From Streptomyces sp. BA2 (GTDB lineage Bacteria > Actinomycetota > Actinomycetes > Streptomycetales > Streptomycetaceae): a DNA stretch of 64,000 nucleotides. The notes under the pieces are model-generated. The model saw only the letters and a program-made list of their open reading frames with translations, did no database searches and was not told where the DNA came from. The stretch covers positions 6,026,001-6,090,000 of the forward strand of contig NZ_WSRO01000002.1 of the NCBI RefSeq assembly GCF_009769735.1, read 5' to 3'. The translations under genes and the position numbers were made by a program. How positions within the stretch are numbered: the first letter of the stretch is position 1; each line of letters begins with the position of its first letter. Of the stretch, positions 24,610-33,532 are shown piece after piece.

Positions 24610-26484
24610 ATGCCCACGCGCCATGACATTCGTAATGTTGCCATCGTCGCCCACGTCGACCACGGCAAGACCACCCTGGTCGACGCCATGCTCAAGCAGG
24701 CCGGCTCCTTCGCCGCGCATGCGGCAGAGTCCCTCGACGACCGCATGATGGACTCGAACGACCTGGAGCGTGAGAAGGGCATCACGATCCTGGCCAAGAA
24801 CACGGCCGTCAAGTACCACCCCAAGGATGGCGGCGACGTCATCACCATCAACATCATCGACACCCCCGGCCACGCCGACTTCGGTGGTGAGGTCGAGCGC
24901 GGCCTGTCGATGGTGGACGCGGTGGTGCTCCTCGTGGACGCCTCCGAGGGCCCGCTGCCGCAGACCCGCTTCGTGCTCCGCAAGGCGCTCGCGGCCAAGA
25001 TGCCGGTCATCCTGTGCATCAACAAGACGGACCGCCCGGACTCCCGGATCGCCGAGGTCGTCGACGAGACGTACGACCTGTTCCTGGACCTGGACGCGGA
25101 CGAGGACCAGATCGAGTTCCCGATCGTCTACGCCTGCGCCCGTGACGGCGTCGCCTCGCTGACCAAGCCGGAGGACGGCACCGTCCCGGCCGACAGCGAG
25201 AACCTGGAGCCGTTCTTCTCCACGATCCTGGACACCGTCCCGGCTCCGGAGTACGACGAGGAAGCGCCGCTCCAGGCCCACGTCACGAACCTCGACGCCG
25301 ACAACTTCCTCGGCCGTATCGCGCTGTGCCGTGTCGAGCAGGGCGAGCTGCGCAAGGGCCAGACCGTTACCTGGATCAAGCGTGACGGCTCGCAGTCCAA
25401 CGTCCGCATCACCGAGCTGATGATGACCGAGGCGCTCACGCGCAAGCCCGCCGAGAAGGCGGGCCCCGGTGACATCTGCGCCATCGCCGGTATCCCGGAG
25501 ATCATGATCGGCGAGACCCTCGCCGACCCCGAGAACCCGATCGCGCTCCCGCTCATCACGGTCGACGAGCCCGCGATCTCCATGACCATCGGTACGAACA
25601 CCTCGCCGCTCGTCGGCAAGGGCGGCAAGGGCCACAAGGTCACCGCCCGCCAGGTGAAGGACCGTCTGGACAAGGAGCTCATCGGTAACGTCTCGCTCCG
25701 CGTCCTGGACACCGAGCGGCCCGACGCCTGGGAGGTCCAGGGCCGTGGTGAGCTCGCGCTCGCCATCCTGGTCGAGCAGATGCGCCGCGAGGGCTTCGAG
25801 CTGACCGTCGGCAAGCCCGAGGTCGTCACCAAGCAGATCGACGGCAAGACGTACGAGCCGATCGAGCGCATGACGATCGACTCGCCCGAGGAGCACCTCG
25901 GCGCCATCACGCAGCTGATGGCGACCCGCAAGGGCCGCATGGAGACGATGACCAACCACGGCTCCGGCTGGATCCGCATGGAGTGGATCGTCCCGTCGCG
26001 CGGCCTCATCGGCTTCCGTACGGAGTTCCTGACCCAGACCCGCGGCACCGGCATCGCGCACTCGATCTTCGAGGGCCACGAGCCGTGGTTCGGCGACCTG
26101 CGCACCCGTCACAACGGCTCGCTCGTCGCGGACCGTTCGGGTTCGGTCACGCCGTTCGCGATGGTCAACCTCCAGGAGCGCGGTGTCATCTTCACCGAGG
26201 CCGGCACCGAGGTGTACGAGGGCATGATCGTCGGTGAGAACTCGCGCGCCGACGACATGGACGTGAACATCACCAAGGAGAAGAAGCTCACCAACATGCG
26301 TGCGGCTTCCGCGGACACGACCGAGAACGTCGTGCCCGCCCGCAAGCTCTCCCTGGAGCAGTCCCTGGAGTTCTGCCGCGACGACGAGTGCATCGAGGTG
26401 ACCCCGGAGACCGTGCGTATCCGCAAGGTCGTCCTGGACCAGAAGCAGCGTGGCCGCACCGCCTCGCGCGCCAAGCACGGCTAA
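24610..26484 (+). CDS. typA: Ribosome-associated GTPase TypA/BipA
   Basis: 624 residues, the usual length. The G domain shows AHVDHGKTTLVD (G1), REKGITI (switch), DTPGHADF (G3) and NKTDRPDSR (G4). EF-G-like domains II and III follow, then the TypA-specific C-terminal region (e.g. GSGWIRMEWIVPSRG and the end of the protein rich in Lys/Arg). TypA is a translation-factor GTPase that binds 70S ribosomes under stress and aids 50S assembly. The ATG at 24610 is selected over the upstream frame from 24373 because GGGAGAAG (24592-24599) precedes it and the protein then begins at the family-typical MPTRHDIRN. A 16-bp terminator follows. Confidence 0.96.
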   Translation: MPTRHDIRNVAIVAHVDHGKTTLVDAMLKQAGSFAAHAAESLDDRMMDSNDLEREKGITILAKNTAVKYHPKDGGDVITINIIDTPGHADFGGEVERGLSMVDAVVLLVDASEGPLPQTRFVLRKALAAKMPVILCINKTDRPDSRIAEVVDETYDLFLDLDADEDQIEFPIVYACARDGVASLTKPEDGTVPADSENLEPFFSTILDTVPAPEYDEEAPLQAHVTNLDADNFLGRIALCRVEQGELRKGQTVTWIKRDGSQSNVRITELMMTEALTRKPAEKAGPGDICAIAGIPEIMIGETLADPENPIALPLITVDEPAISMTIGTNTSPLVGKGGKGHKVTARQVKDRLDKELIGNVSLRVLDTERPDAWEVQGRGELALAILVEQMRREGFELTVGKPEVVTKQIDGKTYEPIERMTIDSPEEHLGAITQLMATRKGRMETMTNHGSGWIRMEWIVPSRGLIGFRTEFLTQTRGTGIAHSIFEGHEPWFGDLRTRHNGSLVADRSGSVTPFAMVNLQERGVIFTEAGTEVYEGMIVGENSRADDMDVNITKEKKLTNMRAASADTTENVVPARKLSLEQSLEFCRDDECIEVTPETVRIRKVVLDQKQRGRTASRAKHG

Positions 26485-26515
26485 GTCCCGCTGACGCTCG
26501 GCGAATTCGGCATCT

Positions 26516-26562
26516 GAGGCCGGTTTCCGCCCCTCCCCACGGGAGAGGCGGAAACCGGCCTC
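26516..26562 (+). terminator. Strong terminator after typA
   Basis: A perfect 16-bp stem, GAGGCCGGTTTCCGCC (26516-26531) with GGCGGAAACCGGCCTC (26547-26562), loop of 15 bases, 31 bases after the stop. Confidence 0.85.
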
Positions 26563-26911
26563 TCGCGTATCTGCGGGGGTTACCCCTTTGCGGGGCCCTC
26601 GACGGCACTACGCTGGCCCAGACCTCGGGGGCGAGGGATCTTCCTCCGTCGCGACTCTCCGCGCATCTACGCGCGTCCGCGAAAGCGCCTCCGACGGCGC
26701 CGCGAGCCGTCTCCGACTCGGTCCGCCGCAACCGGTTTTCCTGGACCATCTGTCCGGAATGCGGACGCCGTTGACCGTTAGATGTGTAACACGTCCGTTT
26801 CGCAACCATCTATCTCGGATCGGTTTGTCCGGATTTTGGAAGTTGTACGCACCAGGTGTGATTGAACCGAGACCAAAAGGGTGTGGTCGGGCGGTACCTC
26901 ATGGCTAATAG

Positions 26912-26935
26912 TTGACCGCGTATAGCTCGGGTCAA
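26912..26935. promoter_or_regulatory. TTGACC-N12-GGTCAA inverted repeat
   Basis: TTGACC (26912-26917) and GGTCAA (26930-26935) are perfect complements separated by 12 bases, 135-158 bases before the importer ATG. Size and symmetry suit a dimeric regulator. TTGACC could also act as a -35 element, but no good -10 follows. Confidence 0.4.
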
Positions 26936-26976
26936 TGGGTCACGCGCTGTGGGGAGCGCCGACTCACGAGCACACT

Positions 26977-27030
26977 GGGGTACTTCGATCTACGCGCCGT
27001 CAGGGGTGTCGGCGCGGTTTCTTGTACCCC
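26977..27030 (+). promoter_or_regulatory. Nested stem-loop in the 5' leader of the first oligopeptide importer
   Basis: Outer stem GGGGTAC (26977-26983) with GTACCCC (27024-27030); inner stem CGCGCCG (26993-26999) with CGGCGCG (27010-27016); internal loops of nine and seven bases, apical loop of ten. A third small hairpin, CTTGT-AGTGA-ACAAG, follows at 27033-27047, just before the GGAGG ribosome site. Structured leader or attenuator inferred; it does not end in a T-run. Confidence 0.5.
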
Positions 27031-27069
27031 CTCTTGTAGTGAACAAGTGGACTCATGAGGAGGAACCCC

Positions 27070-28695
27070 ATGCGTGGTGCCAAGAGCGCCAAGTGGGTCG
27101 CGATAGCGGGTGTCGTGGCGCTGACGGCAACGGCCTGCGGCGGCGGCAGCGACAGCGGCGGCAACAGCGGCAAGGTCGACCCCAAGGGGATCGTCAGTTA
27201 CGCCAACGGTGAGCCGCAGAACGCCTTGCAGCCCGCCAACACCATGGAGGCGTACGGCAGCGTCGTCATCAACTCCCTCTTCACGGGGCTTGTCAACTAC
27301 GACAAGCAGGGGAACATCACCTACGAGAACGCCGAGTCGGTCACCCCCGACAAGGACAACAAGGTGTGGACCGTCAAGCTCAAGCCGGGCTGGAAGTTCC
27401 ACAACGGCGAGGCCGTCACGGCCAAGTCGTACGTGGACGCCTGGAACTTCGCGGCGAACCCCGCCAACGGCCAGCAGAACAGCGGCTGGTACCGCGACAT
27501 CGTCGGTTACGACAAGGTCCACCCCGAGAAGGGGAAGGGCACCGGCAAGACCATGTCCGGTCTGAAGGTCGTCGACGACAACACCTTCACCATCACGCTG
27601 AACTCGGGCATCCCGTACTACGCGTACAAGCTCGTCTACGCGCCGTTCTACCCCATGCCCTCGGCTGCCCTGAAGGACCCGAAGACGTACGGCGAGAAGC
27701 CGGTCGGCAACGGTCCCTACAAGCTGAAGAGCTGGGACCACAAGAAGTCGATCAAGGTCACCGCCTGGTCCGGCTACAAGGGTGAGAAGAAGCCGAAGAA
27801 CGGCGGCATCGACTTCAAGGCGTACACGACGCCGCAGGCCGCGTACAACGACCTGCGCTCGGACAACGTCGACACGATGCCGCTGATCCCGGACAGCGAG
27901 CTCGCCAACTTCAAGCAGGACTTCGGCGACCGCGCCATCGAGCAGGACTTCTCGGCGATCAACACGGTCAACCCGGCCTTCTACAGCAAGGCGTTCAAGG
28001 ACGTCGACGTGAAGGTCATCCAGGGTCTGTCGATGGCCATCGACCGCGACACCATCGCGAAGACCACCTTCGCCGGTACGCGTGAGTCCGCCTCCGGCTG
28101 GGTCGCCAAGGGCGTCAAGGGCTACAAGGCCGGCGCCTGTGGTGAGTTCTGCAAGTTCAACCCGAAGAAGGCCAAGCAGTTCGTCAAGGACGGCGGCGGC
28201 ATCCCGGGCAACAAGATCACCATCCAGTACAACGCCGACCAGCCGCACAAGGGCTGGGTCACGGCGGTGTGCAACAGCATCACCAAGTCGACCGGCGTGA
28301 AGTGCACCGGCGACCCGACGACCGACTTCCAGGCCGACACCGAGATTCGGGACAAGAAGCAGGTCAAGGCGATGTACCGGTCGGGCTGGGTGCTCGACTA
28401 CCCGTTCAACGGCAACTTCCTCGCCGACCTCTACGGCACGGGCGTCGACGGCAACAAGGGCGGCTTCTCGGACAAGAAGTTCGACGAGCTGACCAAGAAG
28501 GCCGACGCGGCCAAGACGATCGACGAGTCCGCGGAGCTGTACAACGAGGCTGAGAAGCAGCTCGTCAACACCTTCCCGGGCATTCCGCTCTGGTACAACA
28601 AGACGCTCTCCGCCTACTCGAAGAACGTCAAGCACGTGCAGTTTGACCAGGCCGGTGACCCGATCCTCACCGACATCGAGGTCTTCAAGAAGTAG
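27070..28695 (+). CDS. Oligopeptide ABC importer 1: solute-binding lipoprotein
   Basis: 541 residues. Lipoprotein signal MRGAKSAKWVAIAGVVALTATAC with Cys at about 23, then a Gly/Ser-rich linker. SBP_bac_5 body: YANGEPQNALQPANT, LKPGWKFHNGEAVTAKSYVDAW, IPLWYNKTL near the end. It should capture extracellular oligopeptides and deliver them to the permease genes that follow. ATG 27070 is preferred to ATG 27055 because AGGAGG (27058-27063) lies between them. Homologous to the lipoprotein of the second importer at 34970, including the Met-Arg-Gly-Ala start. In position and family it resembles the BldK-type importers of Streptomyces, but the order (lipoprotein first) differs from what I recall of bldK. 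Confidence 0.92.
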   Translation: MRGAKSAKWVAIAGVVALTATACGGGSDSGGNSGKVDPKGIVSYANGEPQNALQPANTMEAYGSVVINSLFTGLVNYDKQGNITYENAESVTPDKDNKVWTVKLKPGWKFHNGEAVTAKSYVDAWNFAANPANGQQNSGWYRDIVGYDKVHPEKGKGTGKTMSGLKVVDDNTFTITLNSGIPYYAYKLVYAPFYPMPSAALKDPKTYGEKPVGNGPYKLKSWDHKKSIKVTAWSGYKGEKKPKNGGIDFKAYTTPQAAYNDLRSDNVDTMPLIPDSELANFKQDFGDRAIEQDFSAINTVNPAFYSKAFKDVDVKVIQGLSMAIDRDTIAKTTFAGTRESASGWVAKGVKGYKAGACGEFCKFNPKKAKQFVKDGGGIPGNKITIQYNADQPHKGWVTAVCNSITKSTGVKCTGDPTTDFQADTEIRDKKQVKAMYRSGWVLDYPFNGNFLADLYGTGVDGNKGGFSDKKFDELTKKADAAKTIDESAELYNEAEKQLVNTFPGIPLWYNKTLSAYSKNVKHVQFDQAGDPILTDIEVFKK

Positions 28696-28711
28696 GCGTC
28701 GGAGGCCAGTT

Positions 28712-28750
28712 CCCGAAGCGACGCCCGGCGATCCCGGGCGTCGCTTCGGG
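28712..28750 (+). terminator. 17-bp hairpin between lipoprotein and permease genes, importer 1
   Basis: CCCGAAGCGACGCCCGG (28712-28728) pairs perfectly with CCGGGCGTCGCTTCGGG (28734-28750), five-base loop, 17 bases past the lipoprotein stop. It probably causes partial termination or 3' end stabilisation so that the lipoprotein outnumbers the membrane parts. Confidence 0.8.
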
Positions 28751-28776
28751 CGGCTCCGGATTGGACGGAGGCACCA

Positions 28777-29706
28777 ATGGGGCGTTATGTCGCGCGGCGA
28801 CTGCTCCAGATGATCCCGGTTTTCATCGGGACAACCCTGTTGATCTTCATCATGGTCAACGTGCTCCCCGGCGACCCCGTACGGGCGCTGTGGGGCGACA
28901 AGCCGCCGGACCCGGCACAGGTGGCGCAGATTCGCCACGACCGTGGTCTGGATCTGCCGCTGTGGCAGCAGTATCTGCACTATATGGGCGGCCTGCTGCA
29001 GGGAGACTTCGGCAAGACCATCGCCGGTAACCGGCCGGTCCTGGACGAGATCACCCAGGCGTTCCCGGTCTCGATGCGACTGGCCTCCATGGCCTGGACG
29101 TTCGAGCTCATCGTCGGCATCACCCTGGGTGTCCTTGCCGGCATCAGGCGCGGCCGGTTCGTCGACAACACGGTCACGCTCTTCACGCTCCTGGTGATCT
29201 CCGTACCGATCTTCGTGGTCGGTCTGCTGTGCCAGCTGTTCTTCGGCAATGAACTGGGCTGGATCACGCCCACGGTTCAGGACTCCGAGAACATGGGCCA
29301 GCTGCTGGTGCCGGCGATCGTGCTCGGCATGGTGGGCCTCGCCTATGTGGCGAGACTGACGCGCACCTCGATCGCCGAGAACCGGCAGGCGGACTACATG
29401 CGCACGGCGGTGGCCAAGGGCCTGCCCCGGCAGCGCATCATCACCCGGCATCTGCTGCGCAACTCGCTGATCCCCGTGGTGACTTACCTCGGCACGGACG
29501 TCGGCACCCTGATGGGTGGCGCGGTCATCACCGAGGGCATCTTCAACGTGACGGGCGTCGGCAATCTCCTCTTCCAGGCTCTCGCCCGCCGTGAGGGCGC
29601 GGTCATCGTCGGTGTAGTCACCGTCCTGGTGCTCGTGTACCTCGCAGCCAGCCTGATCGTCGACCTGCTTTACGCGGTCCTGGACCCGAGGATCCGTTAT
29701 GCCTGA
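28777..29706 (+). CDS. Oligopeptide ABC importer 1: permease (OppB-like)
   Basis: 309 residues with six membrane helices. The N-terminus MGRYVARRLLQMIPVFIG is typical OppB/DppB. The EAA loop is SIAENRQADYMRTAVAKGLP with downstream RHLLRNSLIPVVTYLG, where the ATPase coupling helix docks. Forms the transmembrane channel with the next gene product. The ATG at 28777 has GGAGG upstream; the 3' end overlaps the next gene by eight bases, a junction preserved in importer 2. Confidence 0.93.
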   Translation: MGRYVARRLLQMIPVFIGTTLLIFIMVNVLPGDPVRALWGDKPPDPAQVAQIRHDRGLDLPLWQQYLHYMGGLLQGDFGKTIAGNRPVLDEITQAFPVSMRLASMAWTFELIVGITLGVLAGIRRGRFVDNTVTLFTLLVISVPIFVVGLLCQLFFGNELGWITPTVQDSENMGQLLVPAIVLGMVGLAYVARLTRTSIAENRQADYMRTAVAKGLPRQRIITRHLLRNSLIPVVTYLGTDVGTLMGGAVITEGIFNVTGVGNLLFQALARREGAVIVGVVTVLVLVYLAASLIVDLLYAVLDPRIRYA

Positions 29707-30655
29707 CCTCACCAAGACCACGGCCACGGACGAGAAGACCGTGGCGCCCTCCGCTCCCACGGATGCGATCGCGGCCGGTCCCGCACCGGGAAAGCCGCGA
29801 AGCCTGTGGAACGACGCGTGGCGCGAGCTGCGCAGCAATCCGCTCTTCGTGATCTCCGCGGTCCTGATCGCGATCCTGCTGGTGGTGGCCGTCTTCCCCG
29901 GCCTGTTCACCAGCACGAATCCCGAGTCCGGCGACCAGGTGAACCACTTCCTGGGCAAGCCCGAACTCAGCAAGTTCTTCCAGGAGAGCTGGTTCGGCTA
30001 CGACAGGGTGGGCCGCAGCATCTACGCCCGCGTCGTCTTCGGAGCGCGCAACTCGATCCTCGTCGGCGTCGGCGTGACGATCCTCGTCACCTTCTTCGGC
30101 GGCCTGTGCGGCATGCTCGCGGGCTACTTCGGCGGCTTCTGGGACAGCCTCATCTCCCGGCTCACCGACGTGTTCTTCGGCATCCCGTTCCTGCTCGGCG
30201 CCATGGTCGTCCTGAACGCCTTCACCAACCGCACGGTGTGGGTGGTCATGGGCGCGCTTGCCTTCCTGGGCTGGACGCAGATCGCCCGCGTGATGCGCGG
30301 CGCGGTCATCACGACCAAGCACGCCGACTATGTGGTGGCGGCGCGCGCGCTCGGTGCCGGGACGAAGCGGATCCTGTTCCGCCACATCCTGCCGAACGCG
30401 CTGGCTCCGGTGATCGTCGTGGCGACCATCTCGCTCGGCACGTACATCGTGGCCGAGTCGACGCTGTCGTACCTGGGCCTCGGCATCGGTGACGGCGCCA
30501 TCTCCTGGGGCGGCGACATCTCCGACGCGACGCAGGACATCCGGAACAACCCGCACACGCTGTTCTTCCCGGCAGGAATGCTGAGTATCACGGTGCTGGC
30601 GTTCATCATGATGGGTGACGCCGTACGCGAAGCCCTCGACCCGAAGCTGCGCTGA
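29699..30655 (+). CDS. Oligopeptide ABC importer 1: permease (OppC-like)
   Basis: 318 residues. A cytoplasmic N-terminal tail of about 35 residues precedes SLWNDAWRELRSNPLFVISAV, the start of the OppC_N module. Six helices follow, with the EAA loop KHADYVVAARALGAG and RHILPNALAPVIVVA. C-terminal FIMMGDAVREALDPKLR is the standard DppC/OppC ending. The start codon lies within the end of the preceding permease gene (8-base overlap), indicating coupled translation of the heterodimer. Confidence 0.93.
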   Translation: MPDLTKTTATDEKTVAPSAPTDAIAAGPAPGKPRSLWNDAWRELRSNPLFVISAVLIAILLVVAVFPGLFTSTNPESGDQVNHFLGKPELSKFFQESWFGYDRVGRSIYARVVFGARNSILVGVGVTILVTFFGGLCGMLAGYFGGFWDSLISRLTDVFFGIPFLLGAMVVLNAFTNRTVWVVMGALAFLGWTQIARVMRGAVITTKHADYVVAARALGAGTKRILFRHILPNALAPVIVVATISLGTYIVAESTLSYLGLGIGDGAISWGGDISDATQDIRNNPHTLFFPAGMLSITVLAFIMMGDAVREALDPKLR

Positions 30656-30666
30656 GGGAGGCGTAA

Positions 30667-31728
30667 ATGACCAGCATCGACATCAAGGAAGACTCGGTTC
30701 CCGCCCCCCGCTCGGGCGAGGAAAAGGGCGGCAGGCTGCTTGACGTCAAGGACCTGCACGTCGAGTTCCACACTCGCGAGGGTGAGGTCAAGGCCGTCAA
30801 CGGCGTCAACTACAGCGTGGACGCGGGCGAGACGCTCGCCGTCCTCGGTGAGTCGGGCTCCGGCAAGTCCGTGACGGCCCAGGCCATCATGGGCATCCTC
30901 GACATGCCGCCCGGCAAGATCCCGCAGGGAGAGATCCTCTTCCGCGGGCAGGACATGCTGAAGATGTCCAACGAGGAGCGCAGGAAGATCCGTGGTCGCA
31001 AGATCGCGATGATCTTCCAGGACGCCCTGTCGTCGCTCAACCCCGTGCTCTCGGTGGGCTATCAGCTCGGCGAGATGTTCCGGGTGCACGACGGGCTCGG
31101 CCGCAAGCAGGCCAAGGCCAAGGCCATCGATCTGATGGACCGGGTGAAGATCCCGGCGGCCAAGGAGCGGGTGAACGACTACCCGCACCAGTTCTCGGGC
31201 GGTATGCGCCAGCGCATCATGATCGCGATGGCGCTCGCCCTGGAGCCGGATCTGATCATCGCGGACGAGCCGACGACGGCGCTCGATGTCACCGTCCAGG
31301 CGCAGGTCATGGACCTGCTGGCCGACCTTCAGCGCGAGTACAACATGGGCCTGATCCTGATCACCCACGACCTCGGCGTGGTCGCCGACGTCGCGGACAA
31401 GATCGCGGTCATGTACGCGGGCCGGATCGTCGAGACGGCCCCGGTCCACGAACTCTACAAGCGCCCCGCGCACCCGTACACGCGCGGTCTGCTCGAGTCG
31501 ATTCCCCGGCTCGACCAGAAGGGCCAGGAGCTTTACGCGATCAAGGGCCTGCCGCCCAACCTGCTCCACATTCCGTCCGGTTGCGCCTTCAACCCGCGCT
31601 GCCCCAAGGCGCAGGACATCTGCCGTACGGACGTCCCGGCCCTGGTGCAGGTGTCGGAGCAGGACGGCGGGGAGCTGCCGGGTCGCGGCAGCGCGTGCCA
31701 CTTCTGGAAGGAGACGATCCATGGCTGA
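30667..31728 (+). CDS. Oligopeptide ABC importer 1: ATPase (OppD-like)
   Basis: 353 residues. Walker A GESGSGKS, signature FSGGMRQR, Walker [14 protein letters not shown]-loop ITHDLG. The oligopeptide/dipeptide C-terminal extension carries the four-cysteine-type motif seen as [14 protein letters not shown] plus a late Cys in SACHFW, thought to bind an iron-sulfur cluster in this family. GGGAGGCG lies just upstream of the ATG. The last eight bases overlap the next ATPase gene. Confidence 0.95.
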   Translation: MTSIDIKEDSVPAPRSGEEKGGRLLDVKDLHVEFHTREGEVKAVNGVNYSVDAGETLAVLGESGSGKSVTAQAIMGILDMPPGKIPQGEILFRGQDMLKMSNEERRKIRGRKIAMIFQDALSSLNPVLSVGYQLGEMFRVHDGLGRKQAKAKAIDLMDRVKIPAAKERVNDYPHQFSGGMRQRIMIAMALALEPDLIIADEPTTALDVTVQAQVMDLLADLQREYNMGLILITHDLGVVADVADKIAVMYAGRIVETAPVHELYKRPAHPYTRGLLESIPRLDQKGQELYAIKGLPPNLLHIPSGCAFNPRCPKAQDICRTDVPALVQVSEQDGGELPGRGSACHFWKETIHG

Positions 31729-32869
31729 GCTCAAGAAGAATGACGAGCCTCAGGACACGACCCCGAGCGTCTCCGACGTGGAAACGGTCGACGCGTCCAG
31801 CGCCGAGGAGGCCGTCGCGGCCATCGAGGCACCGGTGGAGCGCGGCGAGCCGATCCTCCAGGTCCGCAACCTGGTCAAGCACTTCCCGCTCACACAGGGA
31901 ATCCTGATCAAGAGGCAGATCGGTGCGGTCAAGGCGGTCGACGGCATCTCCTTCGACCTCTACCAGGGCGAGACCCTTGGCATCGTGGGCGAGTCCGGCT
32001 GTGGCAAGTCCACGGTCGCCAAGCTCCTGATGACGCTGGAGCGCGCCACGGCCGGCGAGGTCTTCTACAAGGGCCAGGACATCACCAAGCTTTCGGGGCG
32101 CGCCCTGAAGGCGGTCCGCCGCAACATCCAGATGGTGTTCCAGGACCCGTACACGTCACTCAACCCCCGTATGACGGTGGGCGACATCATCGGGGAGCCC
32201 TTCGAGATCCACCCCGAGGTGGCTCCGAAGGGTTCGCGCCGCCAGAAGGTCCAGGACCTCCTGGACGTGGTGGGCCTGAACCCCGAGTACATCAACCGCT
32301 ACCCGCACCAGTTCTCGGGCGGTCAGCGCCAGCGCATCGGCATCGCCCGAGGCCTGGCCCTGAACCCCGAGATCATCATCTGCGACGAGCCGGTCTCGGC
32401 CCTGGACGTCTCCGTCCAGGCCCAGGTCATCAACCTGATGGAGAAGCTCCAGGACGAGTTCAACCTCTCCTACCTCTTCATCGCGCACGACCTGTCGATC
32501 GTCCGGCACATCTCGGACCGCGTGGGCGTGATGTACCTCGGCAAGATGGCGGAGATCGGCTCGGACGAGCAGATCTACGAGCACCCGACGCACCCGTACA
32601 CGCAGGCGCTGCTCTCCGCCGTGCCGGTGCCCGACCCGGAGGCACGCGAGGGCCGCGAGCGGATCATCCTCACCGGTGACGTCCCGTCCCCCGCGAACCC
32701 GCCATCGGGCTGCCGCTTCCGCACCCGCTGCTGGAAGGCGGAGGCGAAGTGCGCGGAGGAGACCCCGCTGCTCGCGATCCCGCAGCGTTTCGCGGGCCAG
32801 GACACCCCGGCGGCACACGAGTCGGCGTGTCACTTCGCTGAGGAGAAGGACGTGGTCCACGCGGCGTGA
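31721..32869 (+). CDS. Oligopeptide ABC importer 1: ATPase (OppF-like)
   Basis: 382 residues. An acidic N-terminal tail of about 45 residues (with SVSDVETVDASSAEEAVAA) precedes the ATPase core, which the paralogue in importer 2 lacks. Walker [10 protein letters not shown], signature [13 protein letters not shown], Walker [14 protein letters not shown]-loop IAHDLSI. The C-terminal OppF extension has [14 protein letters not shown] and SACHFAEE. Pairs with the OppD-like ATPase to drive import. A canonical terminator with T-run follows, ending the operon. Confidence 0.95.
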   Translation: MAELKKNDEPQDTTPSVSDVETVDASSAEEAVAAIEAPVERGEPILQVRNLVKHFPLTQGILIKRQIGAVKAVDGISFDLYQGETLGIVGESGCGKSTVAKLLMTLERATAGEVFYKGQDITKLSGRALKAVRRNIQMVFQDPYTSLNPRMTVGDIIGEPFEIHPEVAPKGSRRQKVQDLLDVVGLNPEYINRYPHQFSGGQRQRIGIARGLALNPEIIICDEPVSALDVSVQAQVINLMEKLQDEFNLSYLFIAHDLSIVRHISDRVGVMYLGKMAEIGSDEQIYEHPTHPYTQALLSAVPVPDPEAREGRERIILTGDVPSPANPPSGCRFRTRCWKAEAKCAEETPLLAIPQRFAGQDTPAAHESACHFAEEKDVVHAA

Positions 32870-32892
32870 GCCGTTTCTCCCTCTGCAGGTGA

Positions 32893-32930
32893 TGGGGGCG
32901 CCCGGAACTTCACGGTTCCGGGCGCCCCCA
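32893..32930 (+). terminator. Rho-independent terminator after importer 1
   Basis: A perfect 16-bp stem, TGGGGGCGCCCGGAAC (32893-32908) with GTTCCGGGCGCCCCCA (32915-32930), six-base loop, followed directly by TTTT. Confidence 0.92.
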
Positions 32931-33004
32931 TTTTCGTACGTAACATGCGGGCGCTGTCAGGCGTGTCTATGACAGAGACAGCAGCCGAACCATGGGACGG
33001 ACGG

Positions 33005-33532
33005 ATGAACGACGACTCCCCAGACCACTCATCGGAGTTCGACGCGTTCTACGCCGCCACTGCCAAGAGGCTGGTCGCCGCGGTCTATGCGATGACAGGC
33101 GATCTGGCCGAGGCGGAGGACGCGGTGCAGGAGGCGTATGTGCGGGCGTGGCAGCGGTGGGAGCGGCTGACGCGGGAGGGGGATCCGTTGCCGTGGGTGC
33201 GCACGGTGGCGTCCCGCCTGGCGATCAGTACCTGGCGCCGGACGCGGAACCGGCTGCGGGCGCAGCTCAGGCACGGTGCCGCGCCGGACGTGCCGGAACT
33301 CTCCGCGGACCGGGTGGCGTTGCTCGCCGCCCTGCGCCAACTGCCCGCGCAGCAACGCCAGGTGGTGGTGCTGCACCATCTGCTCGACCTCCCCGTGGAA
33401 CAGGTCGCCCGGGAGACGGGGGCGTCCAACGGGGCGGTCCGCACCCGGCTGAGCCGGGCCCGCAAGGCGCTGGGGGAGCGCCTGACCGACACGACTGCTT
33501 TCACCGCGGAAGGGGCGGCCCACCATGGCTGA
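33005..33532 (+). CDS. ECF-type RNA polymerase sigma factor (SigE-like family)
   Basis: 175 residues from ATG 33005. Region 2: FDAFYAATAKRLVAAVYAMTG then EAEDAVQEAYVRAWQRW. Region 4: LRQLPAQQRQVVVLHHLLD, then VARETGASNGAVRTRLSRARKAL (helix-turn-helix). Two longer in-frame starts (32945, 32969) exist but lie close to the importer terminator and lack better ribosome sites. ECF factors of this group redirect RNA polymerase in response to a surface or cytosolic signal. The next gene begins inside its 3' end (8-base overlap) and encodes a membrane protein, so that protein is the natural candidate for its controller, although it lacks an evident zinc-binding anti-sigma motif. Confidence 0.9.
   Translation: MNDDSPDHSSEFDAFYAATAKRLVAAVYAMTGDLAEAEDAVQEAYVRAWQRWERLTREGDPLPWVRTVASRLAISTWRRTRNRLRAQLRHGAAPDVPELSADRVALLAALRQLPAQQRQVVVLHHLLDLPVEQVARETGASNGAVRTRLSRARKALGERLTDTTAFTAEGAAHHG

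Larger units (their letters stand above)
26485..27069. other. 585-base intergenic region before the first oligopeptide importer
   Basis: No coding sequence is supported; in-frame stretches here lack ribosome sites and Streptomyces codon bias. It contains the typA terminator, a TTGACC-N12-GGTCAA inverted repeat, and a nested stem-loop just before the importer's ribosome site. It is the most regulatory-looking gap in the window. Confidence 0.7.

Noticed and set aside
24364..26478. A 704-codon open frame antisense to typA
   Set aside because: It mirrors the typA coding strand with wrong codon bias and no ribosome site. High-GC antisense frames are common here; typA is certain.
26588..26908. A 106-codon frame in the gap before importer 1
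   Set aside because: No ribosome site, poor third-position GC and Arg/Ser-rich nonsense-like protein; the gap is non-coding.
26932..29973. A 1013-codon open frame on the minus strand across importer 1
   Set aside because: It is the antisense shadow of the lipoprotein and permease genes and shows low-complexity Arg/Asp/Val composition with no domain.
27070..32869. Assigning bldKA-bldKE names to importer 1
   Set aside because: Family and location fit BldK, but gene order (lipoprotein first) differs from what I recall, and two similar clusters are present; names would be a guess.
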